Shown: positions 12,301 through 24,589, counted from the stretch's first letter. The stretch is DNA of 64,000 nucleotides from Culex pipiens pallens (GCF_016801865.2 NC_068938.1:30170181-30234180); one strand, 5' to 3'. Notes: generated by a model from the sequence alone, not told the origin. Translations and numbers: made by a program.

Positions 12301-13493
12301 ATACACTTTCTGGCGACTTACAAGCTAATGTTTTTGTATGTACAAAAAATGTAAAAATTCGAAATAGTAACTGGAAAATTATGTCCATATTTTCGTTTAG
12401 CTCAAAAGTTTAATTTTTTGGTCCACATAAACAAATCAAAATATAAATACAGTTTTTTGGAATTTAACATTTTATCAAAAATCTCAATTTGAAGGATTGG
12501 GCTATTTTATTCAAATTGGTCTCATCATTATCTTAAACATTGCTGATAACAAGAAATCAATAATAACACTAATTAAATAATATTTTCATACCACACCATA
12601 CCAAAACCACGTATGCATAAACCAATAATTCTAAATAACTTTTACACACAAAGAGAAGCCTTAGACAGTTTTAGTTAAATTCAAAATCAAAAGTACAAAC
12701 TATTTCTGGTTGTCAAGGAGAATTGCTATGAAAATACAGTTTTAATTGCATATTTCAGAAGTTTTGGTACAAAAAATATGAAAAAAAATAAATTAAACAA
12801 AAACATTAAATTAAACAAAAATTAAATATTATAACTTGATTAAAATTGAAGTATTACTGTAAAATAGACACTGCACATTTAAGTTTTATCAGTAAAATGC
12901 TGAACTTAATAAGTATAATTAAAATTCTGGTGGAAAGAGATACTAGGGCTTTCCTATTCGAAATAAACAATAACGAATAAGAATCAAACCTGAAAAAAAT
13001 ATTTGCAGATAACAATAAACAAGATATTATAAAATAGAATGTTGGAGTTTTTAATACGTGCTTAAGTATACAATAAATTCAAAATAGTAGTTTATGCAAC
13101 AAGTTGCAAAAAGAGGATTTTTTCAGCACGAGACCTAAAAAAAATTAGGTAATATTAATAAAAAAAAGGTAATATTCAATCTACCAAATTTTCTACATTC
13201 CAAAATTTAACTGTTTTGAAAGTTATTAAAAATTTATATTGACTTAGTCCAAACAGGATAATTTCGCAAAATTCATGGAACTTTCATACTGTCTCCTATG
13301 AGCTATTTCTGCTTTCCTAAAATTTTATTAATTGATTTTTAGTTTTGCTTGAGATGATTTAAATTTGAGATTTTATGTTTTTTTTTTATATTATCGTTTC
13401 TTTAAACAATATACTAGAACATTAATAACCTAAGATGCTCTGACAAAGGTTTTAATTTCCGCAAAAAAACTGTTATTGTATTCATCGTTTCAG
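12301..13493. other. Very AT-rich interval, no gene seen
   Basis: Low-complexity, A/T-dominated sequence without a supported coding or RNA feature. Confidence 0.4.
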
Positions 13494-13795
13494 AACATGG
13501 AAGTCCTTGTCAAACAACTCGGCAAGCCCACCCACTGAGCCCCACTTTGAAGACTTTTTCCCGGGAGGAGTGGAGGAGTGTGAGGGGAGAAATAAATCAC
13601 AGCGCTATGATTAGAGGTGATTTATTTCACAATTATTGTCGGCTGCCGGTATCGGCGCCGTCGCCTGAGCGTTGGGCTGTTTTGGGTTCGGCTGCTCCGG
13701 TTTTTGGGATTAAATATATAAATTTGAGGATTAATAAGGAGGAAATGGGCTTTTCGGCGGAGCTGGTTGGGAATAAAATCATTTTCACAAGTTAA
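13494..13795 (+). other. Possible 3' exon after a good splice acceptor
   Basis: A pyrimidine-rich tract ending TATTCATCGTTTCAG at 13493 is a good 3' splice site, and base composition becomes GC-richer just after it. From 13494 all three forward frames are open for some distance: about 13 codons (ending LGKPTH), about 39 codons (including ASPPTEPHFEDFFPGG), and about 99 codons to 13795. No domain is recognisable in any of them. An AATAAA lies near 13770. The frame cannot be chosen from sequence, and the signal could be coincidental. Confidence 0.2.
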
Positions 13796-14489
13796 CACTT
13801 TCAGTTTGGGGGTTGAAGTATTAAGCTGAGAGTGTCAATTTCTGGGAAGAATGGAGTTGCAGAAAGGGAAATCGAGTTTTTGTATAAACGTCCTGAATTC
13901 ATTTGGTGATATTAAAAAATATGAATTTAAATAAGGATTACAATTACAACTTTCATACTCAATCAACCGATTCGGACTCCGTCCAACCTAATTTATTATT
14001 CACACGAGAAGCTCCAGGGCAAAAGAAGGAACCTAAAACCACCTTGTTTTCGTTTGTCTCTCTGCTGGTCTACCAGAAATGTCCAAAACGGAAAATATGT
14101 ACATTCAATCAGCACAACTTCATTATTGCCCCAGAATCTCGCAGATTCTGCTAGGACCATCCAACTCCGGAAGCAACTTCAATCTGCTCGTATTCGCAGC
14201 AAACCACTTCTGACAAGAGGAAAGGTAGGGGTCGACCATAAAGAACGTTGAAAAAATTATTTGTTTTTATTCTTTACAAAATGATTCAACTTCTTATTGT
14301 TTTTTCAAATAAATTTTCAATGTAACGTAATTTGTGGACAACCCCAGTTGAACAAGATAAGTTTCGCTCCAATATCCTCACTTGCAGTAGCATCATCGGC
14401 ATAAGGGATGCATAGAAGTTCCCCTTCCCCTTTTTTTCATTTTCTGCAAAACCACTTCTACCTCGGTATGTGTCCCATAAAAGCATTAA

Positions 14490-15190
14490 AAATGCTTTCC
14501 CCTAACTCTACATCGAGTTCTACGCCCGGTCGTGCTATCTACTCTTCCGTTCCAGTTTAAGCTGTTGTCTGCTTCCGTTTTGCTCTGCTATCTCCGTTGT
14601 CCACGGTCTTCGCCTCTTTGTCGTGGCCACGTTTTTCGGCGAAAGGTATTTCATTGTTGCCATAATTCTTTGCTAGATTTATCGTGCTCGTGCTTTTGAA
14701 CTCATACAGCTTGACATTCGTATATCTACACATCGTCGTCGATCTAGGTTAGTTTTGTTGGGTTGTGAGAGGAGGAGGACCAACAACGAATACAACGTGC
14801 TGAATAAGCTTTTATTACAGCAAAACTTGACACCGGTTGACAGGACACACCGCAGCTCTCTCTCTCGAGGGACAGTCAGTCGTCTCTCGATGTGGGAACG
14901 GAACTTTGAGGCTTCCCCAGTACACAGCACCACGTTGGAACACGATCGTATTGGAAGTGACGAGGGTTATCGAAGGGAACGGAATAGGTTGATATATTGG
15001 GACAACAGGAATGAGCTTGACTTCCGAGGAACTGTGGAGTACTGAGTGCTGGAATGAAAACAAATGAAAGGAATAGAGACATTCTTGTTTGAATAAGATT
15101 TTGGTTCAATCTTATAAGAAAGAAAGGAGGTCGATGACCTCTTTTTTTTCTTGTAGACGTTATGTCTACAGTAGTCATGTTATAGCTGCT
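14490..15190. other. GC-richer block of unknown nature
   Basis: Unlike its surroundings this block has balanced composition and open frames on both strands (for example 14755-15045 plus and 14679-14933 minus) with no recognisable domain. A perfect short hairpin TGTAGAC/GTCTACA is at about 15154-15172. It could be a unique regulatory region or a solo LTR, but I found no matching direct duplication to support an LTR. Confidence 0.3.
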
Positions 15191-15205
15191 GTCTTCTTTT
15201 CAGAA

Positions 15206-15585
15206 ATGCGTAATTCTCCGCCAACCCACACAGCAGTTGCCCCGACCCCTCTTCGATTTGCGTAAAACTTTGTCCCTGATCACGAATCTGAGCACCGTTT
15301 TTTGATATCCCGTGACGGAGGGGCGGTACGACCCCTTCAATTTTTGAACAAGCGAAAAAAGTTTTTAAATAATTTGCAGCATAAAAAGGTGATAAGATGA
15401 AAATTTGGTGTCAAAGTTACTTTTATTTAAAATTGGACGCCCGAAAAAAACGTATTGTCATCGAAAAAACACTATTTTTTAAACTCAGCAATTTTTTGCT
15501 ACTCAACTGAAAAAAACAATAATTGGAATATGTCATTTTGAGGAAAATTTAATATACTTTTCGAATCTACAATAACCCAGAAGGG
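15206..15585 (+). mobile_element. Truncated copy of the 4.96-kb fold-back family
   Basis: Begins GTAATTCTCCGCCAACCCAC and follows the left arm of the 4956-6315 element (CAGTTGCCCCGACCCC, then TGATATCCCGTGACGGAGG) to AACCCAGAAGGG. It stops where the next MITE is inserted and I did not see it resume. Confidence 0.75.
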
Positions 15586-15587
15586 TA

Positions 15588-15785
15588 TCCAGATTTTTAA
15601 GCGAAGATGGTGTTACGAATGGTGCACGCCCGAAATGTCAAAATCAAGCAGTGGTACCAACATTAGAAAAAAAGTGTGCCATGGCATGACAGCCAAACAT
15701 TTTTTTCTAATTTTGGCACCACTGCGCGATTTTGACATTTCGTTCGTGCACCGTTCGTAACGCCATCTTCGCTTAAAAATCTGGA
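15588..15785. mobile_element. 198-bp fold-back MITE with TA duplication
   Basis: The two halves are inverted copies almost to the centre: TCCAGATTTTTAAGCGAAGA at the left and TCTTCGCTTAAAAATCTGGA at the right. The central spacer is about 20 bp near 15680-15700. TA flanks both ends (15586-15587 and 15786-15787). Confidence 0.85.
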
Positions 15786-15787
15786 TA

Positions 15788-16063
15788 GGGTTTGGCCAGA
15801 GGACATTGGTATCACTTAAAACGATCACAGTTTTTAATTTGATGAATTTTGATACGTCACATGACCTGGTTCCTTGCAAATTTTGAAGTGTTCCCAAATG
15901 GCCACCGGTAACCGGTGACCCGTTCCGGAGAGGCAAGGTTGGTCCAGGGTCCGTAGGTTGCCCTCGAATTGGGCAGGTTCTCGGTATTTTGCATTTGCGG
16001 CCAAAAATTCCAAAATCTGTTAAATTATCTAACTTTGCAATCCGTACCCGAGCCAAAATTAAA
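15788..16063. other. Short interval between MITEs, no gene
   Basis: Moderately GC-rich sequence. An open minus-strand frame spanning 15613-16098 runs across the neighbouring palindromic MITE and is not credible as a gene. Confidence 0.4.
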
Positions 16064-16065
16064 TA

Positions 16066-16512
16066 CCCGAGCAGACGGAAATAACGTGGGAATAACATTT
16101 TTTGATATTTGAAAATACTAGGCCAATAAAATTTTTTGTTATTTATAACAAGTATTGTTATTCGCCGTTATGATATTTTTGTTATTGGATTGTTATTGTA
16201 ATAACAGACTAATAACATTTTGAGTTATTTTTCGAACAAATCTTTGTTATTCCTTTTTGTTATTTTAACAACTAATCCGATCATTCCAAAAACAGTTGGA
16301 GGTATTCTTCAATAACAAAAAATGTTATTCCAAAGTTGTTTTGGCTTTCAACCAATATCAGACCAATAACAAATTTTGTTATGATAACATAAACTGTTAT
16401 TGAACACTTATGCAAAAATGGATTTTGCAAGAAAATTCCATAACACTTTCTGTTATTTTAACAGTATTTGTTATTGAAATGGCATGAATTTAGTTATTAC
16501 CGTCTGTTCGGG
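16066..16512 (+). mobile_element. GTTATT-rich MITE, copy 1 (447 bp)
   Basis: Ends CCCGAGCAGACGG and CCGTCTGTTCGGG form the terminal inverted repeat, flanked by TA (16064-16065 and 16513-16514). The interior is a chain of short ATAAC and GTTAT words facing each other, so the strand can form many small hairpins. Related copies: 16691-17137 (inverted), 46480-49181, 46575-48857, 59102-59544 and 59566-59655. Confidence 0.85.
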
Positions 16513-16514
16513 TA

Positions 16515-16688
16515 GTTCGTCACGTAATCAGTGAATGATACCCTACAACTGTCAATTTCCCGTGATTTCTGAACGTTCTTCGTCTCTGTTTCAAAGCTGT
16601 CATTTCGCCCACAAATTCATGTTTTGCGCAATTGCGTGAACAAATGTATGATTTGTTTCCTAGTAGGACCATGAACGAAGTTTATGAT
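16515..16688. other. Spacer between inverted GTTATT MITEs
   Basis: About 175 bp of ordinary sequence separating the two oppositely oriented copies. No feature recognised. Confidence 0.5.
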
Positions 16689-16690
16689 TA

Positions 16691-17137
16691 CCCGGGCAGA
16701 CGGTAATAACAAAATTCATGCCATTTCAATAACAAATATTGTTAAAATAACAGAAAATGTTATGGAATCTTCTTGAAAAATCAATTTTTGCATAAGGGTT
16801 TAATAACAGTTTATGTTATCATAACAAAAATTGTTATTAGTCTGATATTGGTTGAAAGCCAAAACAACTTTGGAATAACATTTTTTGTTATGGAAGAATA
16901 TCTCCAACTGTTATTGGGATGATCGGATTAGTTGTTAAAATAACAAAAAAGAATAACAAAGATTTGTTCGAAGAATAACTCAAAATGTTATTAGTCTGTT
17001 ATTACAATAACAATCCAATAACAAAAAAATCATAACGGCCAATAACAAATCTTGTTATAAATAACATAAAATGTTATTGGCCTAGTATTTGTAAATATCA
17101 AAAATGTTATTCCCAAATTATTTCCGTCTGCTCGGGA
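16691..17137 (-). mobile_element. GTTATT-rich MITE, copy 2, inverted (447 bp)
   Basis: Reverse complement of copy 1: starts CCCGGGCAGACGG and ends CCGTCTGCTCGGG. TA precedes the left end, but AG follows the right, so the duplication is not intact. With copy 1 it forms a 1.07-kb inverted pair. Confidence 0.85.
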
Positions 17138-17305
17138 GGAACAGGAAAAACGTAACCAGACCGGCGTTAAGGTTTTTCGTGAACAAACGTTCATGAAATT
17201 CGATTGCAAACATGCATTTGTTCACGGTGCAAAATCTTATCATAAAATTTGCTTTGTTTCCACTTTGTTCACGTCCACGCGAACGGACGTTTTTGCGTGT
17301 AATTT

Positions 17306-17420
17306 TTTCGTTCAGAACAAAATTTTTCATTTTAAAATTTGTTTTTTTTTGTAACTTTCAGGGTAATTTTTTGGAGTGTAATAATGTTCTACAAAATTGT
17401 AGAGCAGACAATTACAAAAA
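17306..17420 (+). mobile_element. Internal fragment of the fold-back family
   Basis: TTCAGAACAAAATTTTTCAT through GTAGAGCAGACAATTACAAA matches the inner arm of the 4956-6315 element around 5400-5512. Both termini are absent. Confidence 0.65.
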
Positions 17421-18189
17421 AGAATATATGACGAAAGTTCGAAAGACAAAAGGTCGAATGCCAAAAGGTCGAATGGACAAAAGGTTGAAGGTTTACAAAA
17501 AGGTCGAATGGACAAAACGTCGAATGGATAAAAGGTCGAATTAAAAAATAACTTTTGATGTGAGTCTAAATGCATAAATATTGAAAAACAGCTATAGAAA
17601 GGTATTGTGAACGGGTTTCATCAATTTCACTCCTATATTCTTGGAAATTCAGATGTCTTCTGAATAAAAACTTGCCCCCAGATTGTTGGGAATTTTTTTG
17701 AAAAAAGAGAGGGAGGTGGGTTATCTTTTAAAATAATGATAAATACGAACGATTAAATACAGCTATATTTTTGAAATCAGTTTTTTCTAAGGATTTAATT
17801 TGACCATGAAGGATAGATTGAATATGGATAGAAGACCTGCAACAATATTTAATAAGCAAGACTTTTTCATGTTTCGGAACTGTTTACATTTGAAAGAATT
17901 GAAAAATTACTAAAATATTTTTGCTATTATTTTATGAATAAAATAAAACTTATTAAATATTTTAAAAAAAGTATTTAAAAAACAGCTGAAAAACTAAAAT
18001 TCAAAAAAAAATTACGACAAACAAGAATGAGTTGTTTTTAAAAAGAAAATAAAAACTTAAAGAATATTTTAGAAGTTAAACTTTTTTTTGAAGAACTGCA
18101 TATTTGAAAGAATGGAAAAACTCACATAAACATTACGACAGTTATGAAAAGGTTGCTTAGTTATAGAGGTCGACCTAGTTTTAAGAGAA

Positions 18190-18445
18190 CTGCTCTGCCG
18201 CTCTAATCGGGTCCGTCCCATATGTAAAAACAGCAAGCCGAGAAAAACGCATGTCAAATTTGTCCCGCCCATAAGGCTACGTGTTAGAATTTCTCGAAAA
18301 AAATGATTTTCTCCAGTTTTCTAGAACAAAGTACAAAATTTTATTGGTTTTTCTGATAGTTTACATTTTTTTGAACCAAACTGCATCATACCCCAAAATT
18401 GACGAAATTACATATGGGACGGACTAGTTTCGAGCGGCAGTGCTC
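18190..18445. mobile_element. ~256-bp nested MITE, GTCCGTCCCATATGTAA ends
   Basis: An inverted pair of ~36-bp ends: CTGCCGCTC, then GTCCGTCCCATATGTAA at the left, and TTACATATGGGACGGAC, then GAGCGGCAG at the right. It sits inside the 17.4-19.4 kb element. Confidence 0.75.
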
Positions 18446-18562
18446 ATGTTTGAAAGAATGGAAAAACTCACCAAAAATATTATGTCAATCAAGAATATGT
18501 TTTTTTTTTAAATAAAAATAAACTTCCAAAATATTTTAGAAATCGATTTTTTTTTCAAAGTA

Positions 18563-19206
18563 CACTCATCCCTCATATTCGGAACAGTTTACAGATCGGC
18601 CAATGTTCAATAAATCATATAAAATCGATAATTGAACATAATGATTTGCTTTTACCTTCATGTGAAAGCTTTTCTCGCGATCTTTCGATTGATGTATAGA
18701 CCGGCTGTACAATTTTACGATTTATATTAAGTATTCGAAGAAAAACATTGACCATTGAAATCCACAAATTCGGAACACTTTTTTTCTTACGATGTAAACA
18801 AACTTTTTTTTCTCTCCAGGTGTACATATTTTTTGCAAAATAATGACTTTGCACTCTGAAACCAATAGAACTCATGGTTAGTGATGTTTCATGAATGGTC
18901 TGATAACTTTTTTGTGAAAATATCAGTTAAATTCAGGTGTTCCACAATTGTGGGAGACACAATAACATCCCACAATCATGGAACGGGCAATTTGGAGGCA
19001 ATATTTTGCTGCTCTGGATAAAATAGTCTTGAAATGCAGTTTTTGTTTGAAAAGTATTACTTTTACTGGTGAAATAGCAAGAGAATGTCCAAATAAAGGC
19101 CTTAAAAATAGCAGGGTCGGCAGAAAAGTTGCATTTTTCATTCTATTGACAAATTAACACAAAAGTGTTCCGAATTTGTGGGTGTTCCGAATATGTGGGA
19201 TGACTG
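18563..19206. mobile_element. 644-bp nested MITE with TA duplication
   Basis: Ends CACTCATCCCTCATATTCGG and CCGAATATGTGGGATGACTG are inverted repeats with two mismatches, flanked by TA (18561-18562 and 19207-19208). TTCGGAACA words recur inside. Open frames inside it on the minus strand have no recognisable domain. Confidence 0.8.
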
Positions 19207-19380
19207 TACTGCTCATTTTTGAAAGAATGGAAAAACTCACAAAAATATTACGACAATCAAGAATAGGTTGTTTTTGGAACATTTTTTTTTATTATATTTA
19301 GTTTCATTTTTTCACATTGGACATTTTGTCCTTTCAACCTTTTGCCCATTAGACCTTACGTCTTTCGACCTTTTGTCGCA

Positions 19381-21670
19381 AATCCTACAAACAATGTGGC
19401 ATATATAGTAGGGCAAAACAGGACAACAAATATTTAATCAAAATAATGATTTAAGAAGAAACTTTTTCTAGAGCCTTAAAAAGCGTACAACTGAAACAAG
19501 CAAATATGTATTTGCATCACCATTCACACTTTTCAAGCTCTGGTAACTCTCACAGCATTGTAAATAAAAATGGACTCAAATTTGTAGTCAGGGTACCTAA
19601 AATAACCCCTAGAAACACTATTTCACGATAAACGAATTCGTTTCAGAGCAAAATTTTCCGATCTTTAAGCAGGAAGAGTTTTACCCAATTCATCTCATTA
19701 AGACTAGTGACTTCAACTGTTCCTGCAGATTAATCCCCACCACCACTAATCACTGCTCAATGAACTAATCACGAAGCTCGGCAGCAAGTAATCAAGTGCC
19801 TTTTTCCAATCATTCCGTTCTCATGTTGCCACATCCCGGTTCAAATTACGTCAGATACGTTCGATTGAACTCTGATTAATTCGTTCGGAAGCTTTCCGTT
19901 GGATTTCGAAGTTTGCAGGAAACCAAAATCCGAACATTTGGCAACCGGAAATTGGCAGAAAAAAATACCGTCTCATGTGTGTTGACTCGCGTTGATGAGT
20001 TTGTGCAAACCCGGAAGAAGCAGGGTCGGAAAAGTAACACGCAACATTTTCCACTCTACTCGATTGGACTTTTCCGGTTTGGCAGAAAAAAGAGTCGCAC
20101 AGAAGCTAAGAGCCGAAGGATTTTCCGACCATCCAAGAGGGATGCATTTCCTCCTCCTTGGATGTCGTTGCCGAGTCGAAGGAAACGGAGACTTAAATTG
20201 GCGAGAGTGGTTTTCAAACTGGGGTTTTTTGGGGAGTTACAGTTGCAACAACATAGCTTTGAAAATGAAGTTAGGGGAGAGGAATATTTTTATTCGGGTA
20301 GAAATCTTAAAAAAAAAGATAAAATTTTATTTTAATAAAATAATAGAACAATGTATACTTATGAACAATTGATAGCAAATTGAGATTTATCTAACTTTCC
20401 CAGCGTCCCCTAACCACAAAATCCAACGAGTTAACAAGGTCGCAAAACTATTCTCGCGAACCCAGTTGAAAGGATGCGCGCCTCAACGCAACAAAAAAAG
20501 CGAAAAAGAAAACCCATTTCCAGCAAAGCCAGACTAGCTTCATGCAGTAGGACTAGACTAATAGATAAAATGGCAAAAAACAAACCTTCCTGCAAACATA
20601 CACACAAATCTTCAGAGTAAAGGGTAAAAAACAGTCTTTTTACATGTGGTGGTGACGCGAGGGCAGTTTGAGAGGAAACCGACCCTGTTTTTCCTGGTAA
20701 TGGAAATGCTGTTTGTTTTTCGCATTAGTTGCGACTCTTGTGCGATCCCGGGGGAAATTTGCCTTTCCATGTGACTAATTTAGGACGAAAATAAAGTCAA
20801 AGTGTAAAAGTATTCGAGGTGATTTTTTCCTAAATAAAGCTTTTTGTTGTTTCAAGAAATTAATAACTTCCCATGACTTTGTTTTGCAGTAAACTTAAAC
20901 CTTCGATGAATTCTTTCTGTTAATTTTTAATCAATGCACATAATAAGACAGACTTGATAACTGGTATTCAACGGTTCCGCAATCTCTGTATCTGATCGAA
21001 TTGGTGACTCCGACAAAGTTGTAGGTTATGAATAGGACTTTTTATAAAAAAAAGCTACACTGAAAAAAATCCCGTTTTTGTATTTAACTTTTCATGACCA
21101 AAAGTTGAATTACTAATACAATTTTTTAATTTCTTTAAGGAGTCTTGAAACACATCTTTTAGCCATAGTGCAAATGGGTGCAAAGACTGGAAATCTATCT
21201 TATAGAAACAATTTCACAAGTTTGAAAGAACAAATTTCGTCAAAAACTTCATCAACAACTTTCAAAACTTTCAAAACATTCAAACTAATACTCAAATTTC
21301 AGTGAAAACTCAAGTTCTTCAAATTGTTTTCATATTCATTTTCTTTATATTGTCATAATTGCTTTCAGCCACAAAATGTTAAACTAGCCCTCTACCTTGA
21401 CAAGACCGTGCTACAAAAACTTCATACAAAAATAGAGTTTTCATGCTTAGGCTTCGATGTATTGAGAAGAAATTTTCTAATCGGTTTGGTGGAGTTTTTT
21501 AATGAGTTGTAGATTATGCTTAGGATTTCCACAACAAAATCCCGATTCATTTATTTGATTTTTTATCACTTAATTAGAATTCCCAAATTTTAAATTTTAG
21601 AAAAATTTGGATTTGTTTAGGAAGCTTAAATAGGCATCTTATTATGGTGTAAAATCTGGTACTATAGACA
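19381..21670. other. Mostly unique interval, no supported gene
   Basis: 19.8-20.8 kb is GC-richer and has two overlapping plus-strand open frames (19913-20335 and 19992-20372) in different frames. Neither has a recognisable domain or clear codon bias, so I do not call them. About 20990-21140 (TGACTCCGACAAAGTTGTAG) resembles the ends of the repeat family seen near 49.5 kb and 57.1 kb. Confidence 0.4.
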
Positions 21671-21672
21671 TA

Positions 21673-21735
21673 CAGTCCAGACTCGATTATCCAAAGGCCT
21701 TGGAAAAATTTCACTTCGGATAATTGAATCACGAA
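21673..21735 (+). mobile_element. Pogo/Tigger-like transposon end
   Basis: TA followed by CAGTCCAGACTCGATTATCC has the form of pogo-type termini (CAG start, TA target). I found no matching right end, so this is a truncated or solo terminus. Confidence 0.4.
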
Positions 21736-22960
21736 AAAAAAATCGTTGTCATATTTTTTATATGACCCTAAACAACGCTATTACGATTTTTTAAATCCAA
21801 GATGGCGTTCAAAATGGCGGTGATGAAATATTGAAAAAAAAAACATTTTAATGCATGCAGTATAATAGGCAATCAACTATTAAAATTTGACTAAAATGGA
21901 GTCGCATAACTCGAATTTGATGTTCAAAGCAAAAAAAATAAAATACAAAAAATATCTTTTAAATAAAAAATTTCCCGGATTTCTCGGGAATTCCCCAAAT
22001 GCAAGAACATTTTCCTTACTTTTTTGCACTTTTTTTTAATTCATGGAAAAATCAAATTTTATTTTATTTTATTCAATGTACTGTTTTTATTGAACTTATC
22101 AGTTCGTCTGAAAATTTCATATTAAGGTTTATTTTAGATACTATAAGTTTCTGAAGCTTTCACAACTGGGAACAGATCTTGTTTATTTGTTAAGCAACAA
22201 AAATTACGATTTTTTGGAATGAAAATTAACTATTATAATTCTGGTAAGTTTTTGAACGTAAATTTATGTTGTATCATTTTAAAATAAGGTACCTCATTCC
22301 ACCAAGATCAAAATTAAGTTTTTTACGTTTTTGTTTACCATGGCCACATTGAATGAAAATTGAAAAAATATCATTAAATGTCTCAAAGAAGGTTGTGCAA
22401 GAAGAATATGGTTAATTTGTTTTAAAGTGTTCGAGAACTTACAGTTTATAGTTAAGAATTTATATAGAACTTGAGCTTACAAGACCGTAAGAGATTTTAA
22501 TATGAAAAAGCTGCTAAACTACTTTTATTATTATGAAAATTCTCTTAGCTGATGTCGTTTATTGAGCTGAATCAGTTAAATTATTAAGGTAAATTCAATG
22601 CTTATCTAATATTTATTTATGAGCTCACACTAGTAAGATTTGTCCTGGAAAAAATATTTGCCAACAGAACATATTTTCTTCATGATTTTTTTTTCATTTC
22701 AACTTTTTGTGTCAATATTGTTCTTTATCATATTCTCTCCACCGCGGCATTTTTAATAGCAATTTCATGGTTTTGAAGAATGGATGTATTTTACTCGCTG
22801 TCCAAACACTGTGATAAGAAAAATAATAATTCCTATCAAAAAATACTAATGATTGTTTTTTTTTATATTTGGTACGAATTGAAAGTCAGCCTATAAATTT
22901 AGAAAATTTATATATTTTCTTAAAGTTTTTTGTTTTGTATTTTTTTTTGCAAGTGATTAA

Positions 22961-23459
22961 CCTTTTCAGGCCTGATGATTCAAATATAAAAAAAATAGTA
23001 GTTTAAGTTGCATAAAGAGCAGTAGTAGTTTAAGTTACAAAAAAAATCAAGTTTTGCAACGAGTTCCATACAACATTTTTTGCAATTCCGAAAAACACCC
23101 ATTGAGTGAATTTGAAGTCAAATTTTCATGTATTTTGTCAATAAATCGTTTAAATCAAAAAAATGTTGAAAAGTGTTACTTTTCGAAACAAGTGCTGAAA
23201 AGTTCAAGTTTTCAGCACCCATTTCAGTGCTGAAAAGTAGAACTTTTCAGCATTTATTTTGAAAAGTGTTGCTATTCGATTCTGTTATTTTTGGTACGTT
23301 CAAGAATGACAGGAAAAGTAAGTAGTTTCACGACGGAATTGCCAAAATATTTTTTTAGTTAATGATGGGAAAATGATTCTTATGACCGTACAAACATTAT
23401 AGGTTAGTTTTGGAAATTTTTATATTTGTGTCATATATGACCCATCGGGCTTAAAAGGG
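22961..23459. mobile_element. piggyBac-like MITE, ~500 bp, with internal insertion
   Basis: The left end TTAA then CCTTTTCAGGCCTGA, and the right part (TTAGTTAATGATGGGAAAAT, then GACCCATCGGGCTTAAAAGGG) match the 141-bp MITE at 9995. The right flank is TTAT rather than TTAA. About 340 bp of extra sequence at 22985-23330 includes a hairpin made of repeated GTGCTGAAAAGT words and is probably a secondary insertion. Confidence 0.65.
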
Positions 23460-24585
23460 TTATGTTGCTATTTTATACAATTTTGTTGCAAAATATTAAT
23501 CAGAACCAGGATCAGAACAATTTTTGATAAATTTCAAATTTCCCGGGAATTTTGTAACCCCGGGAAATTGGACGCTCTAAGTTTCTCTAAGACGCTGGTT
23601 CCTGAGATACAAATAAAGCTCAATTTGTTTAAAATAGTCATCATGATTTCTCAGAAACAACAACAGTTTCAAAATGTTAAAAATAAATGTTTGTGCCATG
23701 ATTATTTCGCATGGATCAAATTCGAATTAAAAAAAAAACAAACTACGTTGTTCTGATCATATTAATTATTTTTGGCAACTAATATTGTATTTTCAATAAA
23801 CTTAAGATTTTGTTTTAAACAATTTTTGATTCAATGCAACAAGAGACTCCATTTCAACCTATTTATTTTGAAAATCAAAACCAATGCTGCACAAAACCAT
23901 CCCATTCAACCCACTAACCACCATCAATCTTCAACAAGTAGCTGCTAGGGCAAAACGCATCCGACAGCTGGGATCCGATTTCCACCGTCATTCAATCAGC
24001 AGTTCGGGTAACGACGTGTCCCTCCAACAACAGGACTCTTGGTGAATGCAACATTGATTCGAATAATCGAGGGTTAAAAAACACGTAGTCTGCTTTGTGG
24101 GGTAGCCATCCAAACCCATCATCGTCACTGCTGGAAAAATCCATACAAAATCCAAACACAAACTAGGGGGTGATTTGGACATTGGGGTAAAATGGGGCAA
24201 TTCGAAGTTTTTTTTCTTAAAAAGTATAAGTTTTTTAAAGATGCATTTTTTAAATCAACTTGAAAATTAGAAACACATTTAAAAAAAATTAGAGTTTAAA
24301 AATAATGTTTTATCTGTCAAAAAATATCATAAAGATAATGTTCACCCCATTTCACCATTACACCCCTAAACCAAAAAACACACACCACACTCTCCGTTGA
24401 GGAAACTGTGTTTACTTTTTAAATTAGGGGTTGAATCATCGCCGGTGCAAAAAAAATATCGAACGACGCATAAATTTATGCTACTGTGCCACCGCGCGAC
24501 CAACGACCGACCCACTGCTGTCGGGGTGCGTTGTTTATGCTTTAATGCTGTGACTAACATTTAAGAAAGAGCGGGAGAATACAAC
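23460..24585. other. Intergenic, no supported gene
   Basis: AT-rich, with a GC-richer patch at 23.9-24.2 kb. Short open frames (23988-24200 minus, 24366-24560 minus) have no recognisable domain. Confidence 0.4.
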
Positions 24586-24589
24586 TCGC

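Larger units (their letters stand above)
17429..19380. mobile_element. ~1.95-kb element with GGTCGAA subterminal repeats
   Basis: The left end carries tandem ~16-bp units such as AAAGGTCGAATGGACA (17440-17545). The right end carries the same words inverted (TCTTTCGACCTTTTGTCG, 19361-19378). Between them a ~60-bp block (TTGAAAGAATGGAAAAACTC, then ATTACGACAATCAAGAA) recurs near 17893, 18102, 18447 and 19215. Two MITEs are inserted inside (18190-18445 and 18563-19206). No transposase frame is visible and the target duplication was not resolved. Confidence 0.65.

Noticed and set aside
14500..15190. Solo LTR
   Set aside because: Promoter-like and TTTATT-containing sequence is present, but I could not find TG...CA ends with a matching target duplication.
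15613..16098. 161-codon minus-strand frame
   Set aside because: It runs through a palindromic MITE and into the next element.
19913..20372. Two overlapping plus-strand frames of 126 and 140 codons
   Set aside because: Different frames over the same DNA, no domain, no splice or start context that favours either.
21673..24200. Complete pogo-like transposon
   Set aside because: Only a left-type terminus is visible; no inverted partner was found downstream.
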